Assembly: GCA_002404375.1 (NCBI GenBank)
Contig: DHJO01000014.1
Span: 11,046 to 23,691 of the forward strand
DNA length: 12,646 bases
Reading direction: 5' to 3'
Source of the DNA: Gemmatimonadales bacterium UBA4718
GTDB lineage: Bacteria; Gemmatimonadota; Gemmatimonadetes; Gemmatimonadales; Gemmatimonadaceae
The notes below the pieces were generated by a model. That model was not told the DNA's origin and searched no databases. It saw only the letters and a list, made by a program, of their open reading frames with translations. Below are positions 6,856 to 12,646 of the stretch, piece after piece. Every line of letters begins with the position of its first letter. Positions within the stretch are counted from its first letter, which is position 1. The position numbers and the translations under genes are program-made.

Positions 6856-8238
6856 TTGGAGATAACGTTTGTCGGCGCGGCAAGGGAAGTCACGGGTTCC
6901 TGTCACCTGCTGCATGTAAACGGATACACGGTCGCGCTCGACTGTGGAATGTTTCAGGGCAAGCGACAGGATTCGGCGGACAAGAACCGACAGCTTCCTG
7001 TGCCGATCAAGGATCTCGACGCGGTCGTTCTCTCTCACGCACATATCGACCACTCAGGTCGCCTTCCCTACCTCGTTGCGGAAGGATATTCGAAGACCAT
7101 CTGGGCTACCTCGGCAACGCGCGATCTGTGCGCGGTAATGCTGGCCGATTCGGCGCACATCCAGGAGAGGGATGCAGAATTCCTGGCGAAACGGCACAAG
7201 GAATTCATCGAGCCCCTATATGGAATGCGCCACGCGGTACGCACCATGGACCTGATGGTTGGGGTTCCGTACAACAGGCCGTTCGACGTCGTACCCGGAG
7301 TGAAGGCCAGCTACATCGATGCGGGACACATACTCGGCTCCGCCTCGGTTCTACTCGACTGTACCGAGGGAGGGAAGACGAGGCGGCTGGTGTTCTCGGG
7401 AGATATCGGTCGGAGCGGGCTCGCAATCGTCCGGGATCCTGTTCCTCCTGAAGGTGCTGACGCGCTGATTATGGAGTCGACGTACGGAAATCGAGAACAT
7501 GAGTCGGTAGAAGGAGCCAAGGCCCAGCTGGCCCAGGTAATTCGCGAAACTGCTGCACGAGGCGGCCGGGTCCTCATCCCGGCCTTTGCGCTCGGTCGCA
7601 CCCAGGAGATGATCTACGCGCTTCACTCGCTCACGCAGGAAGGCGCGATTCCCACGATACCCATCTACGTAGACAGCCCTCTCGCGATCGATGCGACTAC
7701 AGTCTTCGAGATGCATCCAGAGACCTTCGACCGTTCCGAGGAAATGGTCCAAAAGGCCAAAGAGCTTTTTCGATTCGATCTACTTCACTACACGCGTGAT
7801 GTAGAGGAATCAAAGGCACTTTCCCGTGCACACGGGCCGATGGTCATCATCGCCGCATCCGGGATGATGGAGAACGGTCGGATTCTTCACCATCTTGCTC
7901 AGGGCGCCGGCGATCTGCGAAACACGATACTCGTCGTCGGTTTTCAGGCGGAGCACACCCTGGGTCGGAGAGTAGTTGAGAGGCAACCCGTTCTTCACAT
8001 TTTCGGCGATGACATCCCGCTGCATGCGCGCGTTGAGGTCATCGACGGCTATAGCGCACACGCCGATCGGACGGAAATGATTGCGTGGCTTGGTCGAGTG
8101 AGGGACAAGTCCCCGAATCTCGGCCCAATATGGCTGGTACACGGAGAGGTACCCGTTCAGGACGAATTCAAAGTGACGCTCACTGCGCTGGGGTATTCAG
8201 TCGATTGTCCGGAGCCTCACACGCGCCGTGCACTCTAG
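6856..8238 (+). CDS. MBL-fold/beta-CASP RNA-processing exo/endonuclease family protein
   Basis: The 460 residues match bacterial beta-CASP ribonucleases of the CPSF/TTHA0252 type, two-metal enzymes that cut or trim RNA. The MBL part starts EITFVGAAREVTGSCH and carries HAHIDHSG (61-68), DAGHILGSA (His158) and FSGDIG (Asp183). The beta-CASP part carries MESTYGNREH (Glu207), IPAFALGRTQE (241-251), AASGMMENGR (333-342) with HH at 345-346, then GYSAHAD (His402) and WLVHGE (His429). All expected metal ligands are present. No C-terminal domain such as that of RNase J is seen; the protein ends soon after the last motif. The TTG start follows the small gene by 4 bases, suggesting co-translation. Nucleic-acid hydrolysis is well supported for the family; the actual RNA target is unknown. 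Confidence 0.92.
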   Translation: MEITFVGAAREVTGSCHLLHVNGYTVALDCGMFQGKRQDSADKNRQLPVPIKDLDAVVLSHAHIDHSGRLPYLVAEGYSKTIWATSATRDLCAVMLADSAHIQERDAEFLAKRHKEFIEPLYGMRHAVRTMDLMVGVPYNRPFDVVPGVKASYIDAGHILGSASVLLDCTEGGKTRRLVFSGDIGRSGLAIVRDPVPPEGADALIMESTYGNREHESVEGAKAQLAQVIRETAARGGRVLIPAFALGRTQEMIYALHSLTQEGAIPTIPIYVDSPLAIDATTVFEMHPETFDRSEEMVQKAKELFRFDLLHYTRDVEESKALSRAHGPMVIIAASGMMENGRILHHLAQGAGDLRNTILVVGFQAEHTLGRRVVERQPVLHIFGDDIPLHARVEVIDGYSAHADRTEMIAWLGRVRDKSPNLGPIWLVHGEVPVQDEFKVTLTALGYSVDCPEPHTRRAL

Positions 8239-8253
8239 CGTAGCTTCCGACCG

Positions 8254-8877
8254 ATGAAGCGGGGAGCCAAAGCGAAACAAGCCATCAGAATCGCACGTCG
8301 AATACTGACAATCGGTATGGTGACGGCTTTCTTCCTATGGCTCATCTCAGCTGTGGCAGTTCTGGTCTGGAGCTCGCGTGACGAAGCGAGGCCGGCGCAG
8401 GCCATAGTAGTCCTGGGGGCGGCGCAGTACGCCGGCAAGCCGTCACCCGTGCTGCGTGCCCGGCTCGATCATGCCCTGGATCTCTGGAACCGTCATCTTG
8501 CTTCGCTGTTGATTCTCACGGGTGGAACAGGCTCCGGAGATACCACCAGTGAAGCAGCCGTAGGGCGAAAATACGCGAAGAAACACGGTGTGCCGGATAG
8601 CGCGATCCTGGTGGAGAATGAAGGACGCACCACGAGCGAATCGATGCGGGCAGTCGCCGGGATGCTGGAGGTACGCGGCTTACAGAGCGCGCTCTTGGTC
8701 AGCGATCCGTTTCACATGCTGCGACTCAGAATCCTGGCAAAACGCTTCGGGTTCACGCCGTACACATCTCCGACCCGCACCAGTCCGATCTCGCCGAATC
8801 GGGAGGAGCGCTGGAAGTATATTTTCAGTGAATCACTTAAGGCACCCATGGCCTTCTTTTTCGAGAGGAAGTTGTGA
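8254..8877 (+). CDS. YdcF/SanA-like DUF218 membrane-anchored protein
   Basis: This 207-residue protein has a basic N-terminus (MKRGAKAKQAIRIARR), one membrane helix at about 18-40, and a DUF218 domain facing the periplasm. Domain landmarks are AIVVLGA (50-56), LILTGGTGSGDTTSEA (86-101), ILVENEGRTTSES (118-130) and LLVSDPFHMLRLR (147-159). DUF218 members (SanA, YdcF, ElyC) are linked to envelope integrity and cell-wall precursor metabolism in other bacteria, and a Rossmann-like fold is known for YdcF; the reaction is not settled. It follows the beta-CASP gene by 15 bases with no clear ribosome binding site. Its stop overlaps the next GTG start (GTGA), tying it to the two M16 genes. ElyC-like versus YdcF-like cannot be decided here. 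Confidence 0.86.
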   Translation: MKRGAKAKQAIRIARRILTIGMVTAFFLWLISAVAVLVWSSRDEARPAQAIVVLGAAQYAGKPSPVLRARLDHALDLWNRHLASLLILTGGTGSGDTTSEAAVGRKYAKKHGVPDSAILVENEGRTTSESMRAVAGMLEVRGLQSALLVSDPFHMLRLRILAKRFGFTPYTSPTRTSPISPNREERWKYIFSESLKAPMAFFFERKL

Positions 8878-10253
8878 AAAGGAACTCTTTTTTAGTCGCT
8901 CTAGGCTACTTATTTGTCGCGGCGGTGGCAGCCTCTGCGACAAATGCCCAGACGACACCGCGGATCCAGTTCGAGAAATACACACTGCCCAATGGCCTCG
9001 AGGTGATCCTTCACGAGGACCACTCCACTCCGATAGTCGCGGTAGATACCTGGTATCACGTCGGGTCCGGGGACGAGCAAGTCGGCCGAACCGGGTTCGC
9101 TCATCTCTTTGAGCACATCATGTTCATGGGGTCCCAGCACGTTCCGGTCGGGTCATTCGACCAGATGCTGGAGTCAGCTGGCGCGAATAACAACGGATCG
9201 ACGACTGAAGACCGGACCAATTACTACGAGACCCTTCCGTCCAATGCCCTTCCGCTCGCGCTCTGGCTCGATTCAGATCGCATGGGATATCTCCTGCCGA
9301 CCATGGACCTTGCGAAGGTGAACTTGCAGCGCGATGTCGTCAAGAATGAGCGACGACAGCGTGTCGACAATGTTCCGTACGGCAGGGCAGATGAAGTGAT
9401 TCTCGCCGCTCTCTATCCGAAATCGCATCCCTACTCGTGGCCGGTGATCGGATCAATGGCCGATCTGAGCGCTGCTTCGCTCACAGATGTTCAGAACTTC
9501 TTCAAGACGTACTATGCTCCGAACAATGCGACTCTGACGATCGCCGGAGACTTCAATTCCGCGACCGTCAAGAAGCTAGTTGCAGACTATTTCGGGAGCA
9601 TTCCGCGGGGTCCAGCGATCCAGCGGCGAACGACGGTACCAGCGATTGCAATTCCACGCGATACCTTTTTGGTGCTCGAGGACCGCGTGCAACTCCCGCG
9701 GCTCTTTTATACCTGGCACTCGGTCAAGGATTTGTCGAAGGACGACGCCGCGCTCGACATACTGGCGCAGATCGTCGCCAACGACAAAAACTCGCGACTG
9801 TACAAGAAACTCGTCTACGAGCTTCAAGTAGCGCAGAACGTTGGCGCATTTCAGGATGGGGGGAGACTGGACGGCAAGTTCCAGATCGATGTCACACCCA
9901 AGCCCGGACAAAAGGTCGCGGACATAGACCGATTGGTTCAGACGGAGATTGCGAACGTCATCAACAGCGGGGTCACACCCCGTGAGCTCAAGCGAGCTCA
10001 GAATTCCTACAAAGCCGCCTTCCTGAATCGGTTGGCCAGCGTACTCGGGAAGGCGGAGAGGCTGAATTACTACAACTACATCGCCGGCAACCCCGACTTC
10101 GTGCAGCAGGATGCAGCCCGATATGAGCGTGTAACCGCCGCCGATGTTCAGAGAGTTGCGAAAACCTATCTCGGTCGCCCCAAGATCGTTCTGACCGTTG
10201 TACCAGAGGGTAAGAAAGAAATGATGTTGACCGCAAGCGGAGGTGGTCGATGA
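8874..10253 (+). CDS. Secreted M16 family zinc peptidase, catalytic subunit
   Basis: The first 26 residues look like a signal peptide: MKRN, a hydrophobic core (FLVALGYLFVAAVAA), and a cleavage region around SATNAQ. The mature part starts an M16 (insulysin/pitrilysin-like) domain: YTLPNGLEVILHEDHSTPIVAVDTWYHVGS. It has the inverted zinc motif HLFEH (His77, Glu80, His81) and, 78 residues after His81, Glu159 in VVKNERRQR as the probable third ligand. NNNGSTTEDRTNYYETLP and the second-half segment PNNATLTIAGDF are also typical. At 459 residues it has two M16 repeats, about half of a full pitrilysin, so it should pair with a partner. The GTG start has GAGAGGAAG just upstream and overlaps the DUF218 stop. 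Its stop overlaps the start of the second M16 gene (ATGA). Probably periplasmic. Confidence 0.94.
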   Translation: MKRNSFLVALGYLFVAAVAASATNAQTTPRIQFEKYTLPNGLEVILHEDHSTPIVAVDTWYHVGSGDEQVGRTGFAHLFEHIMFMGSQHVPVGSFDQMLESAGANNNGSTTEDRTNYYETLPSNALPLALWLDSDRMGYLLPTMDLAKVNLQRDVVKNERRQRVDNVPYGRADEVILAALYPKSHPYSWPVIGSMADLSAASLTDVQNFFKTYYAPNNATLTIAGDFNSATVKKLVADYFGSIPRGPAIQRRTTVPAIAIPRDTFLVLEDRVQLPRLFYTWHSVKDLSKDDAALDILAQIVANDKNSRLYKKLVYELQVAQNVGAFQDGGRLDGKFQIDVTPKPGQKVADIDRLVQTEIANVINSGVTPRELKRAQNSYKAAFLNRLASVLGKAERLNYYNYIAGNPDFVQQDAARYERVTAADVQRVAKTYLGRPKIVLTVVPEGKKEMMLTASGGGR

Positions 10254-11701
10254 GCTCCGTCAGAGTAGCGCGAACACTGGGCGCTGTGGTTATCGCTCTC
10301 GCCGGCCTGCGTTCTATCGCCGGTGCTCAGGGAACAATTGACCGGACGAAACCGCCCACGCTCGGGCCGCCCCCAACCGTGTCGCTTCCGCCGATTGTCA
10401 CAAGGCAGCTGGCCAACGGTCTAAAGGTGCTGATCGTCGAGCAACACGAGCTGCCGCTCGCTGATTTCGTACTGCTGGTCGGCAGCGGTACCACTGCGGA
10501 TCCGGCGGGAAAGATGGGTGTTGCCAACCTGACAGCTGCCATGCTCCGCGAAGGAACGACGACTCGAAAGAGCCTCGACATCGCCGATCAGGCCGCGTTC
10601 CTCGGCATCAACCTGTCGCCGACAAGCAGCTGGGAATCGAGCACCCTGTCACTCCACACTCCAACGGCCCAGCTGGACAGCGCCCTCGCGCTGTTTGCCG
10701 ATGTAGCGCTGCACCCGTCTTTCCCAGCAAACGAGTTCGAGCGTCTGAGAAAGAATCGCCTTACCGAGCTGCTGCAAATCAGAGATCAGGGACCGGCGAT
10801 CGCTAACCTCGTGTTTCCTGCGATCATCTACGGGAATGCGCATCCGTATGGCCTGGCGTCGATAGGAACTGAAGCATCGGTGAAGTCTCTGACGACAGCC
10901 GATCTGCAATCGTACTATCAAACCAACTTCAAGCCGAATAACGCGACACTGATCGTCGTCGGCGATGTGAACCCCGACCGAATTGAACAGAAGGTAAATG
11001 AGCTTCTCGGTGGCTGGCAACGCGGTGATGTCCCGCAGCTTTCATACGGCGAACCGCCAAAGCCCGCTAGGACTACGATATATCTCGTCGACAAGCCGGG
11101 CGCAGCACAGTCCTCGTTCCGAATTGGCGGCGTTGGCGTTCCGCGTTCGACAAAGGATTACTTCGCGCTCACTGTGATGAACACGATTCTAGGTGGATCG
11201 TTCAGCAGCAGGCTGAATCAGAATCTGCGGGAGACTCGCGGCTACACTTACGGGGCAGGCTCGCGGTTCGACATGAGGCGTGCAGCTGGTCCTTTCACGG
11301 CTTCCGCTGAAATCGTTGCGGCAAAAACGGATTCAGCGCTGCTCGAGTTCATGAAAGAGCTGAATGGGATCCGTCAGTCCGTTCCCGCAGACGAACTATC
11401 TCGGGCAAAGCGATATCTGCAGCTTCAGCTTCCGGGAAATTTCGAGACAACTCAGCAAATTGCGGCCGCACTCGTTCCCGTCGCTCTCTATGGCCTACCC
11501 CTCGACTACTATAACAATTACGTGCAGAGCATCGAGGGAGTAACCCAGGCAGACGTCAATCGTGTCGCGCAGCAGTACGTCAATCCGGGCTCCCTCGCGA
11601 TCGTAATCGTCGGGGATCGAAAGATGGTCGAGCCAGGGCTGAAGTCGGTCAATGTCGGACCGATCTCGATCCGGGACATGTCGGGGCTACCAATCCAGTA
11701 G
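10250..11701 (+). CDS. Secreted M16 family peptidase-like protein, non-catalytic partner subunit
   Basis: The 483 residues start with a signal peptide (hydrophobic 10-26, ending near IAGAQ), a proline-rich linker (TKPPTLGPPPTVSLPP), and then the M16 fold: RQLANGLKVLIVEQHELPLADFVLLVGSG. Where the catalytic HxxEH should be, the sequence reads NLTAAMLREGT (from residue 93), so the zinc-binding histidines and the glutamate are missing. The later SSRLNQNLRETRGYTYGAGS keeps the R/Y pair (about Arg321 and Tyr334) that non-catalytic M16 subunits contribute to substrate binding. This division of labour is known from mitochondrial processing peptidase and two-subunit bacterial M16 peptidases. The ATGA overlap with the upstream gene favours equal production of the two subunits. 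The gene ends 21 bases before a strong terminator. Confidence 0.93.
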   Translation: MSSVRVARTLGAVVIALAGLRSIAGAQGTIDRTKPPTLGPPPTVSLPPIVTRQLANGLKVLIVEQHELPLADFVLLVGSGTTADPAGKMGVANLTAAMLREGTTTRKSLDIADQAAFLGINLSPTSSWESSTLSLHTPTAQLDSALALFADVALHPSFPANEFERLRKNRLTELLQIRDQGPAIANLVFPAIIYGNAHPYGLASIGTEASVKSLTTADLQSYYQTNFKPNNATLIVVGDVNPDRIEQKVNELLGGWQRGDVPQLSYGEPPKPARTTIYLVDKPGAAQSSFRIGGVGVPRSTKDYFALTVMNTILGGSFSSRLNQNLRETRGYTYGAGSRFDMRRAAGPFTASAEIVAAKTDSALLEFMKELNGIRQSVPADELSRAKRYLQLQLPGNFETTQQIAAALVPVALYGLPLDYYNNYVQSIEGVTQADVNRVAQQYVNPGSLAIVIVGDRKMVEPGLKSVNVGPISIRDMSGLPIQ

Positions 11702-11722
11702 GACTGCCCTGGAATTGAGTAG

Positions 11723-11761
11723 AAAGGAGGCTCGGTTCGCAGATGAACCGGCCTCCTTTTT
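11723..11761 (+). terminator. Intrinsic terminator closing the M16 operon
   Basis: AAAGGAGGC (11723-11731) pairs with GCCTCCTTT (11751-11759). After a single unpaired T (11732), CGGTTC (11733-11738) pairs with GAACCG (11745-11750) around a 6-base loop. The hairpin ends in TTTTT (11757-11761). The 15-bp GC-rich stem with a T-run makes a strong rho-independent terminator for the + strand, placed 21 bases after the second M16 stop. On the minus strand only three T follow the stem, so stopping of the convergent hydrolase gene would be weaker. Confidence 0.9.
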
Positions 11762-11778
11762 GTTGCTGCAAGTCGATC

Positions 11779-12582
11779 TCAATTTGGCGCATCCAAGACT
11801 GTGGTAACCCAGTTCCAGTATTCCTCACCGGCAACTTCAGCGATATCGCTATGGCCCGCCTTTTCCACTACCAGAAGCCGACCCTTTTTCCTGGCGGCAT
11901 CGTACACCTCGAGTCCCATTCTGAAGGGAACGATACGGTCGCGTTTGCCGTGTGAGACGGAAACCGGAACATCTAGGTGTGATACCACACGTGTTGTGTC
12001 GAAGTGGATCCGGGAAATGGCCCTCCAGATGACAGCGATTGGAGGTGTCACGATCAACCTGGCCATCGCGCGCGCGGAGGAGAAGGGAGACTGGAGCAAT
12101 AGCGCTCGCGGACGATGAACCTCCGCCAGTTCAACCGCTATGGCGCTGCCGAGTGAATGTCCGAAGTAAGCCACCCGCGTACCATCGATGCCGAACACAG
12201 ATTCCAGATAATCGTACGCGGCAAGCGCGTCGAGCTTTGTGGTGGAATAGGTTGGTCTCCCTCCGAGCGACATATAGCCGCGATATTCGGCCAGCATGAC
12301 AGCGTATCCGGAGCGGGCCTCTACCGAACGGGCCCATTCCAGCTGCCACATTGCGAGGTCGGCGTTTCCGTGAAAGCAGAGAAGAACGCCGGCCGCCGTC
12401 TGCGGATTGCCGACGAGGAAACTCGCGAGGAGCTGGCCGTCCGAAGCGCGATAGCTCGCGCGGCCGGTCTCTACTGGGGGTTCGTGAAAACGCGGAGGCT
12501 GGAAGAGGATCCTCTCCTGGGATTGCCAAAGAAGAGCCAGCAAGCCGAGCACCAGCGCGAGCGCAGCGAGGGCGGCAATCAC
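11779..12582 (-). CDS. Membrane-anchored alpha/beta hydrolase (Bem46/ABHD-like)
   Basis: This 267-residue protein starts with one hydrophobic segment (about 2-20, AALAALALVLGLLALLW), a likely membrane anchor or uncleaved signal. Next come SQERILFQPPRF and an alpha/beta hydrolase domain. CFHGNADL (69-76) supplies the oxyanion HGN. GHSLGSA (141-147) is the nucleophile elbow with Ser143. HGKRDRIVPF (211-220) gives the acid Asp215, and KAGHSD (241-246) gives the catalytic His244. The triad is complete, so an active esterase, lipase or peptidase-type hydrolase is expected; the substrate cannot be told. The layout matches Bem46/ABHD13/ABHD17-like proteins. The start is a GTG at 12582: an in-frame TAA lies upstream with no ATG, GTG or TTG between, and the nearby ATG at 12584 is out of frame. 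No clear ribosome binding site or promoter is seen in the remaining 64 bases. Confidence 0.9.
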   Translation of the reverse strand: MIAALAALALVLGLLALLWQSQERILFQPPRFHEPPVETGRASYRASDGQLLASFLVGNPQTAAGVLLCFHGNADLAMWQLEWARSVEARSGYAVMLAEYRGYMSLGGRPTYSTTKLDALAAYDYLESVFGIDGTRVAYFGHSLGSAIAVELAEVHRPRALLLQSPFSSARAMARLIVTPPIAVIWRAISRIHFDTTRVVSHLDVPVSVSHGKRDRIVPFRMGLEVYDAARKKGRLLVVEKAGHSDIAEVAGEEYWNWVTTVLDAPN

Positions 12583-12646
12583 ATGAGAACCCGGAGGGGG
12601 TTCCAGTAGGTTTGCATGGCGGGCAATTTACGACAATGCGAATTCC

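Noticed and set aside
6856..8238. Reading the beta-CASP gene as an RNase J (rnj)
   Set aside because: The motif set fits the CPSF/TTHA0252-type group, and the protein stops after about 460 residues without the extra C-terminal domain of RNase J, so no rnj symbol was given.
9437..9985. 182-codon + strand frame inside the first M16 gene
   Set aside because: It is a frame-shifted shadow of the M16 coding sequence with no domain features; the M16 frame has conserved residues throughout.
12157..12609. 150-codon + strand frame opposite the alpha/beta hydrolase
   Set aside because: It is antisense to a gene with a complete Ser-Asp-His triad, and its own translation shows no recognisable motif.
1..12646. 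Search for CRISPR arrays, tRNA genes, insertion sequences, phage or defence genes
   Set aside because: No spaced direct repeats, cloverleaf sequences, transposase or integrase motifs were seen. The genes are housekeeping or peptidase/hydrolase families, so no defence or mobile system is claimed.

Overview
The window is ordinary chromosomal DNA from a Gram-negative-type (diderm) bacterium. The evidence is a YidC of the long kind with a periplasmic P1 domain, and two secreted M16 peptidases with signal peptides. The gene content, with the rnpA-yidD-yidC-mnmE cluster that often lies near the replication origin and a paired catalytic/non-catalytic M16 set, is what I would expect of Gemmatimonadota or a related phylum. 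That assignment is an inference from protein style and was not checked by any search. GC content looks moderate to high throughout. No island, insertion sequence, phage gene, CRISPR array or tRNA is visible, and there is no gene-free stretch over 300 bases.

Left block (1-4203, + strand): the C-terminus of RnpA, then YidD, YidC, an MBL-fold metal-dependent hydrolase and MnmE, packed with gaps or overlaps of -4 to 8 bases. It reads as one operon joining tRNA 5' maturation, membrane protein insertion and tRNA wobble-uridine modification. The hydrolase between yidC and mnmE is the unexpected member.

Middle block (4205-6610): a minus-strand HExxH zinc metallopeptidase (DUF2268-like) runs tail to tail with mnmE. 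It is divergent from a DUF2225 zinc-ribbon protein whose ribosome binding site can fold into a hairpin. Next comes a minus-strand upp (uracil phosphoribosyltransferase), tail to tail with the DUF2225 gene.

Right block (6675-11761, + strand): a small 58-residue DUF4177-like protein, a beta-CASP MBL-fold RNase, a DUF218/YdcF-like membrane-anchored protein and two M16 peptidase genes, closed by a strong intrinsic terminator. Two of the four junctions are 4-base start/stop overlaps (GTGA, ATGA), so the group is probably an operon. The final M16 pair probably forms a periplasmic peptidase with one active and one inactive subunit.

Right edge (11779-12582, - strand): a membrane-anchored alpha/beta hydrolase converging on the terminator.

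I found no convincing wholly new biological system. The most useful leads are the MBL hydrolase inside the yidC-mnmE cluster, the small DUF4177-like gene coupled to a beta-CASP RNase, and the hairpin that could mask the DUF2225 ribosome binding site.
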